From NCBI RefSeq assembly GCF_030867095.1, contig NC_081835.1:39663892-39727891 (forward strand): a DNA stretch of 64,000 bases, in the 5' to 3' direction. The position numbers and the translations under genes are program-made. The stretch comes from Alligator mississippiensis (Eukaryota > Chordata > Crocodylia > Alligatoridae). Shown here piece by piece: positions 23,945 through 36,100 of this stretch. The notes beneath the pieces were generated by a model, which saw only the letters and a program-made list of their open reading frames with translations, was not told where the DNA came from and did no database searches. How positions within the stretch are numbered: the stretch's first letter is position 1; each line of letters starts with the position of its first letter.

Positions 23945-24291
23945 GTAATCACTGACATCACCTGGACATGCACATTGTGCATACCTGCTCATGAAGCAGT
24001 TTCCTGAGTAAAGCAAGGAATATAGTCAGAGTATATTGTCTGGGAACAAAAGTGGAATAGCAAGTAAGTTAGTTATTTATGCATTGACAGACAGGCATTC
24101 AGTATGAGGTGGTAAGTCTTCATTGCAAGGGACTTAGGAAATATGACTTAATTTCTTTAATAACAAAAGCCTTATCTTGTGCTAATTACTACTTAATATG
24201 AATACTACAATTTTATCCCCCCACCTGCAACTCACTCATAATATGATAAAAATGTAAGTGGAGAGCTTTGTGGGCGATATCATTTACTGGA
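23945..24291. other. No gene recognised
   Basis: Short AT-rich spacer between two hAT-type elements. Confidence 0.4.
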
Positions 24292-24299
24292 CCAACTAC

Positions 24300-26149
24300 T
24301 AGGGCTGTGCAAGGATTCCGACACAGCTTTGGATCCGGAGAAGCTTCGGACGCTTCAGGTCCGAAGCAGCACATCCGGGTCAAAGCGCTGGCCTTGTTAG
24401 GCTTCCCGAAGCAGTTCAGAGCTGCCTCAGAGCCACCTCTGAGATCCGGCCATAGGGTATAATGGGGAAACAATAAAGTACCTATAACTTTGTTGTTTTT
24501 TGTCCAATTTGGATGAAATTTTCAGAGATGGTAGACTCTGCAGAGAGGATGAAGCCTGCCAAGCTTCAAGAAGATTGGTACAGGGGTTGGGGGGGGGGGG
24601 GGGGGGGAACAGCATCCCAAATTCTTGAAAGCAAAACTATCACAGTTGTGTGTCACACCACAGGGGGGTCAAAACTGCAGGGGGTGTAGCTCTTACTGAG
24701 GCCACAAAGCCTGCCAAGTTTCAAGAAGATCGGTGCAGGGCTGCCAGAACTGCCCCTCAAGCTGCAGACAAGCAAAACTGGTGCCATGAGTGCTTGTGGG
24801 ACTGACTCTGTTTTGGGGCGGGGAGCGGGAGCTGTTGTGTTCCCAGTTACCAATCAATCAATCAATCATGAGTCACTCAGGGACCAGGGACTCAGGGACC
24901 AGCTCAATACACAGGACCTAGCTACTACATAACAACTTAACGAGCATCAATTAGCACCTACAAAACCAGGCTAAGGAGAGGAAAGACTCAATACAGACAA
25001 TCAACTGCCCCAAGACAGACGCAGTCTTAGCAAGAGTTTTGCCTGTCAGCAGCTAGGGGTGCAGGGCCCCGGACTCCCCTGCACCGATCTCCTCGGCAGC
25101 TGGCAGGCATCACAGCAGGGGCCACTAATCCTGCAGCTATCACCCCGCTGTGCCTGAATACACACAGGGTCACCCATGGCACAAGTTTTGCTTATCAGCA
25201 GCTTGAGGTGCAGTTCCCCTCAAACCCCTGCACCAATCTCCTTGAAACTTGGCAGGCTTTGTGGCCTCAGTAAGAGCTACCAGCCCTGCAGTTTTGACCC
25301 CTCTGTGGTGTGACGCACAGCCGTGACATGTTTGGCTTTCAAGAATTTGGGGTACAGTTCCCCCCAAATCCCTGCACTGATCTTCTTGAAACTCGGTAGG
25401 TTTCATGCTTTCAGCAGAGGCTACCATCCTTGCAAGTTTCATCCAAATCGGACAAAAAAACCAATCAAGTTATAGATATTTCATTGATTCCCCCGTTATA
25501 CTCTATGGCCGGATCTCCGAGGCAGTTCCGAAGCTTCGGCCGGATCAAGGTGTAAGGTTCGACCTAGAAACTACTATGCAAAGCCTAAGCAAAAGTGAAT
25601 GTTATGTGACGAATGCCCATCTGCAATGATAAGGAGCAGACAGTCTTAGATAGAGGAAGCTTGAAAACAAAAACAGAATCAGAGGTACTGGAACAAAGAG
25701 CTCATTAAAATACTAAAAATCACACCCCTAGGCGGGGAAGATATATGCTAATGAAACATATATGTATGTTAATGAGATACATAGCTAAAACACAGGTATA
25801 GAGACATGCTCAGTAAAGAACTCCTTACGTCACTCCTTTATAACCAATTAGCAAACAAGGATGCTTATGAAGATTCAAACTCTTGTATATAAGGGGCTTA
25901 GTATTGCATATCTGCTGTGCTTGTTTTGTGAAATTATTCCGCTTGCACCTTTTATTGCTAGCAATAAATCTTTTTTATACTTTCACCCCTGGTATCTTTA
26001 TTGGCCTTTGCATACCGGGCACGAACCCAGACTTGAGCTGGGGCCTAACAAAGGTGGAAACCCGGTCCGGAGCTCCGGATTGGATCACGGCCATCCAAAG
26101 CAGCCAGATCTGAAGCCAGATCGGATCGCTGCAGACTCGCACAGGCCTA
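24300..26149. mobile_element. hAT foldback element with a solo LTR inside
   Basis: The left end TAGGGCTGTGCAAGG and right end TCGCACAGGCCTA are inverted, with a perfect 8-bp target duplication CCAACTAC at 24292-24299 and 26150-26157. Sub-terminal arms are also inverted over several hundred bases: about 24,440-24,760 pairs with about 25,200-25,510, sharing AAGAAGATCGGTGCAGGG-type, TTGGATGAAATTT-type and CATAGGGTATAATGGGG-type words. Transcribed or single-stranded, it would fold into a long hairpin. A solo LTR (25551-26050) sits in the right arm. There is no transposase. Confidence 0.85.
25551..26050 (+). mobile_element. Solo LTR, 500 bp, 4-bp target duplication
   Basis: Starts TGTAAGG and ends CCTAACA, flanked by AAGG on both sides (25547-25550, 26051-26054). 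A TATATAAGG box lies at about 25,887-25,895 and an AATAAA signal at about 25,964, as in a U3-R-U5 layout. The 4-bp duplication and TG...CA ends fit an endogenous retroviral LTR, probably gammaretrovirus-like. It lies within the hAT element 24300-26149 and so is younger than it. Confidence 0.8.
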
Positions 26150-26157
26150 CCAACTAC

Positions 26158-26800
26158 ATAGTTGGAAGGGATATAGATGAGCATCTGGGTACCAAGTACC
26201 CTATCCAAAAGCTCAAAGCAACTGTTTAGTCATGTCCACCATCCCTTTGCCTTTTGTATCTTTCCTGCATCATCATTGCTGGACATCACTAAGTAGTGAT
26301 CAAAACTCAGGGGGTACCCCATGATCAGGAATGTAAGTTTTCCTAGGGACAAACAGCAACAGCACATATTTGTGCCACTGTTAGTTGTCGCCAGGCATGC
26401 CCCTGCATATATGCTCTGGTGTGCAGCAGATTGCCCCAGGTGGATTAGGGAAGAATGGGGCCAGCACCTGGGCTGGCCCCAGTAGTCTTACCTGGGGTCC
26501 TGGTAAAGGCTGCAGCGGTGGCGATCCAGCCAGCACGGATCTGGCCAGCCAGGCTTGTTTCGGGCAGTGCACTCTGCATGTGCTGTACTGCTTTCCTGCA
26601 GGTTTTTTTTAGATTTCCTGGTATACAATTTTGCCACCACGCTGCAAATAAGCAGTGCAGCTAACAGATCCATGTGCAATACATGGTGCCTCAAAAGGCT
26701 TTGAGGCATTGCAAACTGTTCCACCTACTATTTTTCCATACTGCAATCTTTACAATCTTGTTCGTAAGGGGTAAAGACTAGAAGCAGTAGAAAGAACAAC
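26158..26800. other. No gene recognised (3' flank of ALAS1)
   Basis: Intergenic stretch beyond the ALAS1 poly(A) signal. No known repeat boundary or ORF worth reporting. Confidence 0.4.
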
Positions 26801-26820
26801 CAGAAAATATCATCCTGAAA

Positions 26821-26826
26821 TTTATT
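26821..26826 (-). promoter_or_regulatory. ALAS1 poly(A) signal AATAAA
   Basis: Minus-strand AATAAA about 125 bases after the ALAS1 stop codon (26949-26951). It implies a short 3' untranslated region ending near 26,800. Confidence 0.75.
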
Positions 26827-26948
26827 TTTGGAGTTTGGTGCCTTGAGTATTAGATAAAACATTTTAACTTAACATGCAATTTAGAAATGCTACAGCGATG
26901 TCTGGATATTAGATGATTACACATAGATGAGATTAAGTTAGATAGTTT

Positions 26949-27109
26949 TCAAGCACTAACAGATAATAGCTTGCTCATGCCACTGAAGTATGATCTTTCC
27001 CTTTCACTCATTAGTTCAAAATGTAGAGGCCTCCTACAGAAGTTGCATTCAGCTGAAGAGTGTGGCTTCAATTCCAGACCAACGTCTTTCCACGTAGCCA
27101 GCAGTTTTT
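26949..27109 (-). CDS. ALAS1: ALAS1 last coding exon
   Basis: Encodes the C terminus from [19 protein letters not shown] to SKLLSVSA and a TGA stop. The acceptor is preceded by TCTCAACAG. It matches the human C terminus closely, including the [11 protein letters not shown] motif. Confidence 0.97.
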
Positions 27110-30100
27110 CTGTTGAGAGGAAGAATATATTCAAGAATACTCACTTAGGGCTTTACTAAACATTCAGTAATCTAAACACTTTCCAACCTTCAGGCAAGTA
27201 ATCTCCATACTGTCTTGCATACCACCCCCACCCCTGAGATAAGACAAGCACCTTGTTTCGGGGAAGGCAGAATGTGAAAAAACATTCTACCTCTTCCCTA
27301 AATTGGCAGCAGTTATGAGAGGTTAACACTGTGCTTTGTGCCTGCTGGTCCCAAAAACAATGACAGCCATTTTGGCAGCTGTTATAGCAAAGTCTCCTTG
27401 CTTCTAATTCCAGCAAAGAACAGAAGCTTCCTCACTTAAGCCATGCATCCTAGTTCTGGAGGGAGAAACGTGCATGCAGCATGCAAATAAAGTAATTGTG
27501 ATGTTTACAGAAGTGAGGGGTGGCAAAAAGAGATATTTAGCAGAATTTATTCTTACACTAAAGTAGGGTAAGGTGTCAGGGGAAGTTGGTTTCTACTTAT
27601 ATTCAGCTTGAGTAAGATTAAGAGTACATAGTTCATTAAAAAAATGGACCAATTACATTTTCTGAATGCCCAAGGAAAAGAAAAAGCAGTTAGGGGTGCT
27701 AGTTGCTACTTCTTAACCCGTATTAAAAAGGGTAGTCAGATTTTCACAGCTCTAAACTGACTTTGTGGCTGAGAGGGGAAGAAAAAGTAAGGAATCCCAG
27801 ATACTACTCTCACACATAGGTACTTAATAGGGAGAGGGAAGATAAGTTTTTATCAACTAGAAGGTTCTGCTTTTCATCTGATCATCAGAAACTGTTGAAG
27901 CAGGGTCCTGCTTTTCGTGGAGATGTGGGACTTAAAAATTAGTTCAACATAAGAATGCTTACACATTGTCATAAGAAAGCTATACTTTTCAAAAAGAAAC
28001 TTTAGAATGTGATAGAGGACTAGACTAGTATTACACAGAAATAAATTGTTTTCTTTCAGCTTGAACCTTAAAAATGACTGCCACTACTTTTTCAAGGCAA
28101 GATCACAGACTGTTTGGTACTTTTTTTTGTAGAAGACTGAGTAGGGGTGCACTTTATAGACTGAGAGTCTGCTCTCAAAAGGCATTTGAGTGAAGTGTTC
28201 TTAGGATCATAGGAAAGTATGGCCGGAAAGAACCTTAAAAAGGCATCTAGTCTTGACCCCTGCTCAAGGCAGGGGTCTAGAATAAACCCCGACTAAATCA
28301 TCCCTGACTACACCATCCTAGCCAAGTGTCCAACTTACTTGTGAAAATTTCCAGGGGTGGAGAGTTCACAACTTCTCTAGGTAGCCTGCTTCAATACTTG
28401 ACCACCCTCATAGTTAGAAAGTTTCTCCTAATCTCCAACCTAAGTTTCCTCTGTTGCAGCTTGAGGCCTTTGTTCTTAGTTCTGTCCCTTATGACCACAG
28501 AGAAAAAAAAAACAATCCTCCTCTCTTATTGAAGGCCACCCCCTCAATCTTTTCTTTTCTCCAGATTAAGTAACTTTAACTCTTCTAGCCTTTCCTCCCA
28601 ACTCATGCTTCCCAGGCTTCTAATAATTTCTGTTGCTCTCCACTTTACCCTCTCTAATCTGTCCAAATCCTTCATGAAGGGTGGACCCCAAAACTGAACA
28701 TAATACACTAGATGAAACCTCACCAGTGCTAAATAGAGCAGAAAAATCACTTCCCTTATAGATTCATGGATTGTAGGGCTGGAAGGGACTTCGGAAGATC
28801 ACTGGGTCCAGCTCCCTGCACCAAGCAGGAAAGACAACTGGGGTCAGGTGACCCCAGCAAAGTGAGTGTCTAGTCTCCTCTTGAAGATTTCCAAGGTAGG
28901 CAACTGAACCACCTCTGGAGGGAGCTTATTTCATAGTCTGGACACCCAAGCTGTGAAGAAGTTTTTCCTAATGTTGAGCCTGAAATAGCCTTCAAAGAGT
29001 TTGTGACCATTACTCTTAGTTTTCCCCAAGGGTGCCCTGGTGAACAGTTGTTCACCGAGCCCTTGATGCATGTCCCTGATGTAGTGGTAAGCTGCTACCA
29101 AGTCCCCTCTCAGGCTTCTCTTTTTCAGGCTGAAGAGTCCCAGGTCCCTCAGCTTGAAGAACTGCATCCAGCTGGTAAGTCTGGTGGGGTGGAAGGGGGG
29201 GGGGTGGAAATCAAGGCCACAGCAGTGAGGGAGGGAGGGAGGGAGGGAGGGAGGGAGGGAGGGAGGGAGGGAGGGAATGGGGCTGGGGCTCACTAGCCGG
29301 GGGTGGGGAAGGAGGGTGTGTGACCCCGACCTGTGTGGCGCAGGGCAGGCTGCAGCTCTGGGCTGGGGCCAGGGTGAGCGCAAAACAGAGGCACGGCTCA
29401 TCCGGCAGCTCCCACCGCTCACCAAGGAGGGCATTGGGGAAGGGGTGCCCCCAGATCTGCCCAGCCAGGAAGAGCCTGGCCCCAGCCTGCCCCATGCAGA
29501 TCCAGGGGCACATGTTGCCCCCACCTCCATATGCCATCCTGGAGCCACCACATGAGCACTGGACAAACCGTGCCTCCATCCCATGCCTGCCCTGGCCCCA
29601 ACCCCACACCCTCCCTCACAACAGGGGCCTTGATCCCCCCCAGCACCCCTTCCCTTTCCCCACACCAGACTTACCAGCTGCACACAGCACTGCACGCTGC
29701 TGGCTCTGCTCCTCACTGCCTACGTGCTGTGCTGCAGCTGCATGCACACATGGACGTTTATCGGAAAAATTATTGGCCCCATCGGGCTGATTTCCGATAC
29801 AGAAAATGTTCTTTATATTGGTGCACCTCTAGTATTTGTAGATGCAGCTACTTCATCACAAGAGCAGGATTTTGTCCTCATTGAATCTCATCTCACTGAC
29901 TGCAAACCGTTTTCCCAGTTTATTTAAGGGCATTCTGGATCTTTGCCTTGCCCGCCAGTTCACCCAATTTGGTGTTATCACCCAAATTTGTTAAGCAGGC
30001 ACTCAATCCCATCATTCAAAACATTAACAAAGACACGGAACAATACCAGACCCAGGACAGATACCTGGGAACCCCACCGAATACCTCCTCTGACTGAGCA

Positions 30101-33100
30101 ACTAATGACTTACTGCTAAAGTAATATGATCCAACCAATTATGTAATCACTTTATAATACTTTCATCTAGTTAATATTTCCTCAACTTGTTAGTAAGAAG
30201 GTTGTGCAAAAAGTCCTTCTAGAACTCAGCTGCCATATACTCTACTCTCCCCCACCCACAGAAGCTGTCACCTTATCATAGAAGGAAATCAGATTGGGCA
30301 GGCATGACTTGCTCTTAGGGAATCTATGCTGGCTGTTCCTGATCACTTGTTCTTCTCTAGATGCTTCACAATGGATTCCTTGGGGACATGCTCCATGATC
30401 TTTCCAGGAGCTGAGTTCAGGTAGACTGGTCTGTAGTTCTCTGCATGCTGCTCCTCCTCCCCTTTTTTAAAAAGAGGGCACTATCTTTGCCTTTCTACAA
30501 TCATCCAGAACCTCACCCAACCTCTGTAAGTTCTCAAAGAGGATATCTAATGGCTCTGAAGTTACCTCAGTGAATTCCTTCACTGAGACCTTCCTGGACC
30601 TGCTAAGTTGAAAGCATCTAACTTCTCTAAGTAAGTCCTAACCTGTTCTTCTACCACTGTAGGTGGTTTGTCTCCTTCCCCACCTTTAATGCCAACTCTT
30701 AGGATCTGTTCACTCACCAAGGAAATAGCTCATCATTTGAGGTGTGTGATGAGGGGTAGGGGCAATCCGCAGAAGCTCTTCTCCACGAGGAACTGTGGGA
30801 TAGTTTATTGCTTGGACATAGATGCTGTGCTGGCTCATTAACGTGTCACATATTTCAGTATTTTTAGCAGCATCTGCAACCTAAAATTACACAAATACAC
30901 ACACAAAAAAGTCAGTGCAAAGGTGGTGACTGGAAGCATGCATGCTTTATTAATAAAATATACAGTATAAGCAAGTTTACAAATTTGAGTAGTTGCAGCT
31001 TTCTTCAGAAGCTGAGCCAGCTTAAACCCAGAACCAAAACATGAACTAACTTGTTCCCCCTTCCTACACCACTGTGTTATGGGAGGACACTATTAAGTAG
31101 GAGGGTCAAAGGACTTTCATCTAACATCCTTTCTAGAGCAGTGATTCCCAAAGGGTGATACAAAAACAAACAAACAAATAAATAGGGGTGCACCAATAGA
31201 GATCTTGGGGGCTGGTACCAATAGCCAATTTTTAAGGAGGCATATCGGCTGATACCGATCTGATTTCCGATACAGTTGTGTGCAGCTGGTAAGTCTGCTG
31301 TGGTGAAAGGAAAGGGGGGAGGGAAGGGAAGTGGGGGGGAAGATCAATGCCCCCCACGGTGAGGGAGGGAGTAGGGCTAGGGTAGGTGCTGCCCAGCTGG
31401 GGTAGGGCAGGTGCGGGAAGGAGCCACAGCTCATCCAGGGGGCGCAGGGAGGGAAGAGGGTGCAGGGAAGGGGGGGCAGCTGATGTGTGCTGCTTGTTGG
31501 GGAGGGTACCGGTGGGGGGTACCCCCAAATCTGCACTGGGCAGACCAGGCAGGCTACAGCACTGTGCCTGGGGTGGGTGGCTACGGGGGGCTGCAGCCAC
31601 CCCCAAATTTCACCGTAGCACCCCTCCCAGTGCCACCGCAGCCTGTCCTGAGCACAGTGCAGTGCAGCCCCTGGCCCCAGCCCACAGCTGCAGCCCGCCT
31701 CACGCAGATCCTGGGGGACACATCCATCCATCAGCCACATCAGCCCAAAAAAGCCAACTGCTGGTAATATCAATTTTCCTTTTATTGGTCTCCACACAAT
31801 ATGGGCCGATGTATCGGTGCACCTCTAATTTTAATATGGAAAAAGTGTGCCCGAGGTATCAGAAGTTTGGGAAGCATTCTTATAAAGTATATTCACCTTC
31901 TCAGCTTCAACATTTCAAACCCTTTACTGGGCAGAAAAGGTTCTAGTTCCACAGAAGGTTCAGTATAAAATAAAAATAGGAATAAAACTTGTATAGCGCA
32001 TTAACAAGGTAAATGCCAGACAGTTTTCCATGTACCCCTTCTTGCTGTGAAATGTTTCACACATTGATGTTAGTACACTCCCATCTTCCCTCATGTCAAT
32101 GACCAACACACCCAAACATTCAACTACAGTCTTCATCATTTTAAGCTAACAGTAGGCCAAGTGTGGCTTACTATTTGTGACTATTAGAATAGGCTTCTAC
32201 TTGTCAGATAACATGCATGCAAGTTTTTGCAGCTATACACAAAGCAAGAACTATTTGGAGTAAGTACAAAGGAAATATTTTAATCTTTAAAGTAGTTACC
32301 CTGATTGGAATGATGTGACTAGGACAGTGTATTACAGGAAGTCCAGCATCCATCAGCATCTGTCTCATAAGCTTAACATTGCGTTGGTGCTGGCGTCGAA
32401 GAACTTGCCCCTCTTCACTCTTTAGAGTTCTGACAGATGCTAGTGCACCAGCTAAAAGCATGGGTGGCAGCGATGTTGTGAAAATGAAGCCAGCAGCATA
32501 GGAACGTATGGTATCTATCAAGGATCTTGTACTGGCAACATACCCTCCTACACAACCAAATGCTTTGCCTGGGGAGAATAAGGGGGGGAAAACAAAAAGA
32601 CACCACACTTGATAAGGTACTTCATACAAGGTACGAAAAGATTGTGATTTGGTGCCCTATGACAGTTTCTCAACCAGTGGGTTGCAAGAATATTTGAAAG
32701 GGTTGTGAGCAGGTCTTCAGAAAAACTTGTGAAAGCACACTTTTCCCCTTGCAGGCTGGCAGCATTCCAGCTTGCAAATGGCTGCTTGGGATAACTGGAG
32801 GCAGCAGGCGCATGCACATCTGCATACACAGACACACATAGCCAGCATACAGTGCATGCGCCTGTGTGCCTGCCTGCCGGTGCTTGGACAGTGGCCGGGC
32901 GTAGGGCTGCAGCAGGGCAGGGGAAGGAGGGGGTGATCCTTCGCAGGGGAAGCTGTGTGCATGGCCCGGCAACATGGGTCTGTGCCCATAGACACAGGGG
33001 CTCACACTTGCTGCTCACGCTCTGGCCTGAACAAGACAAAGGCAGCTGTGGGCCCCCTCTGGCAGGGCTGGGGGAACAAGGGACTGCAGATTGGGAGTGA

Positions 33101-36100
33101 AAGGAGGACAGCAAGCACCACCAGGGCCAGGGGTACATGGGTCAGGACAAGCCATTGATTTTAGCAAATGGGTCCCAGTACAAAAAAAGGGTGAGAACCA
33201 CTGCCCTATGACACTATGAATGTAGTACACAACAAGTTCGATGTTATGTTAGTTCATCCAGAAATCAGTTTGTAGAACAATGCAACGTTAATGCTATGGC
33301 ACCCTGAAAGAGCTGGCCTTGCCTACAGCTTTTTGTGAAAAAGCTAACTATTAAAGCAGAAGCGGCCCTCATGTGGCCGAGATCTAGACAGTGGGGCTTC
33401 TGATAGGCTGGAGAACCCACCACCAAGTGGCAAGGCAACAGGTTGTTGGCACAGCTCCAGAACCCAGGAGTCCCACCCTGCTTTCCCCCAGCACTGACAG
33501 TAACTGAAATCCCCCAAACTTGGTGGTATGGTGAATTGTGGTGATGGCATTCACCTCCTGGAATCTGGAGCCACATCAACACGGTGGCTTTAGCAGCCCT
33601 ACAGGCCACAATTTAACCATGGGCCGCCACTCAGATAGCACCATACTAATGCATATGGAAGGGGTGGAGGGGGAAGTGAGATGACACCGCTCAGGGCACA
33701 TTTACACAAGATACTTTACTGCATAGTAGAGCCAATTACTGTGCAGTAAGCATCTGCATCTCCATGTACAGATGCTTACTGTGCAGTAATTGGCTCTAAT
33801 CGCAAATACATTTGCTGTCTGCAAATGCAAGTAGCAAATTTACTTGTGATTAGTAACTGCAGTAGCGCAGGTGTAGAACCCTGACTGGGAGCAAATGTGC
33901 TCCTGGTCAGATGGGCAACAGGAGATTGCTTCCTGCCCCCAGCAGCAGGGAGCTCCCAGCCCCAACTCTGTGGTCGCAGGGCTGGTGCCAGGAGATCCTC
34001 ATCTCCTAGCCTGAGCTCCACAGTTGCAGGGCTGGTGCCGGAAGCTCAGGCTGGAAGAAGAGGAACTCTCAGTCCCTGCTCCCAATCGAGAAGTGAGGGC
34101 TAGGAGTTCCCTGTTGGTGGGGACTTTGTAGCCTGTTCCCTGCTCAGCTCTGTGACTATGGAACAGGCTTTCCAGCCCCCACCCAGCAATAGTGGAGTGG
34201 GGGCTGGGAATGGTCCCTTGTCAGAGGCAGGTCCCAGCCCTGTGGCCAGATCAAGCGAGTGGCTTGGAAAGAGGTAGCAGCAAGCCCGTGACTGGGCAGG
34301 GAAACTCTGCTAGCTGTCCCACAAAAGGATCATGGTAGGGGGCTGAGACCTGCCCTTCCTCTGCAGCTCTTTCCAAGTCCCCTGCCCCCAAATCAGGGAG
34401 CCAGGGCCAAGAGCTCCCTGCTGCTGGGGCGGGGGGACATTTACCCATCTGGGCTCTGGTGGTGGAGCCTACCCTGGCAGCAGGCAGCCCTCTGGGGGCA
34501 GGGAGCTATATCTCAGCCCCCACCAGGAGACAGCTATCTCCTGGCCTCACGATCCCTGTCAGCTCCCCACGGCTGCTGCAGGGAGCTGGTGCAGGACCAG
34601 CAGGGGCAGGAGAAGATTGCTGCCATGAGCAGCAAATCTGCTCCCAAGACCCTGAATGTGTAGACACCTACCCGGGTCAGTTTACTCTAGAGAAATGTGC
34701 TGTAGAGTACATTGACCCTGTATTAATTTGCATATGTAGAAGTGTGGCAAGGGAGCAACTTATCCTTTTACTACCAAATGCAAAAAAATTTTTGAAAAGG
34801 GAACAGAACTAGTAAGTTTTAGAAAATTACTTTCGGCTCAGTAATAAGTCTGAACCTTCAGATCCATCTGTCCTCCACTCTCCCAGCTGTCTCCCCACAA
34901 CACTTACTTGGCAATTAGAAACATGCAGTTTTGCTTCTATGTTCCAGTTGCACTTCATGTGTTTGAATGGTTATATGCAATGTGCAATTAGCATGTTAGG
35001 GTATTAAAAAGTATTTAGGCACCAAAACAAACCACAAAATGAAACCAAACTGCCTACTGTACTATCTGTTGATTCTGAGTTCTATTTTGTAAAAGTCTGA
35101 GATCTGACAAAAAAATATTGTTAGTCTTCACTATAAGGTTTCTTGGACAAGGGCAGGAGGAAGGGGAGCTAAAAACATGGGTGATAGGGATGTGAAAATG
35201 AAGCCAGCGGTATAGAAACATAAGATATTTATCAGAGATCTTGTAACGGCAATCTCATTGCAGAATTTCCTTCTCCTTGATATAATTCTCTCTTACATAG
35301 GGGAAGTTATTAAGCAGAATACTGTATTATTCTCATAAGAATTTACTGTTGATGGTAGCACACTAATGCCATTTTGCTAGCTTATTAGCATAAGTCAGTG
35401 GCTGTCAACCAGGGGTACGCATACCCCTAGGGGTACTTAAAAGGGTCGTAGGGGGTAGGTAGAACTCTGTGTGCATGAATGCAGCCGCAGTGCAGCACAC
35501 CAGCAACCAGGAGTGCAGCCCAGCCACATTGTGGGGGGAAGGAGTGGGGCTAGAGCTGGGGCAGGGGCTACCCAGCTGGGGTGAGCGTGGGACTGAGACA
35601 TGCAGGGGGAATGGCGGCTCCCACTGCTACGTGCACCCTGGGAGGCGCATGCCCCTGGATCTGTGCATGGGGTGGGGTGGGCTGCACCAGGCTGTTCCCA
35701 GTGGGCGCTGGGCCCTGAACCCGGCTGTTCCTAGTGGGTGCTGGGCTGGACCAGACTGCACTTGGGGCGGGCAGTGGCACTGAGAGAGGCTTATGGGGGG
35801 CTACAGCAAATTTTGGACTGGCTGCAGCCCCTCCTGTAGTCCCCCCTCCCAGCACCACCACTTCCTGCCCAGAGCCCAGGCCGGCCCAGCCCCTGCCAGG
35901 AGCAGCCTGATGCCACCCTGGCCCCAGCCTACCACGCCCTGTGTCAGGGCTGCTGCAGAGACCTCACTTGGCGAGTGGGGATGCTCCACAGCTCTTGGCA
36001 TTCTCCACCTCGCAAGCAGCTGCGGTGCCTCCTGGGGAGTGGCTGGGAAAGGAAGAGGTGGGGTCTGCGGCTTCTGAGCCCTGAGAGCAGCGCCTGCAGC

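Larger units (their letters stand above)
28205..30717 (-). mobile_element. Old CR1 LINE in ALAS1 intron 10, interrupted
   Basis: CR1 sequence in the same direction as ALAS1. Its RT-linker reading ([19 protein letters not shown], then [16 protein letters not shown]) starts right at the exon 10 donor and continues with decayed RT sequence to about 29,840. After an inserted block the element resumes at about 28,755 and reaches a 3' end near 28,205. Heavily diverged from the young copies. Confidence 0.85.

Noticed and set aside
29211-29716. ORFs through the (GGGA)n tract
   Set aside because: Microsatellite and hAT composition. Reading frames consist of repeated Gly/Arg/Glu or Pro/Ser/Leu.
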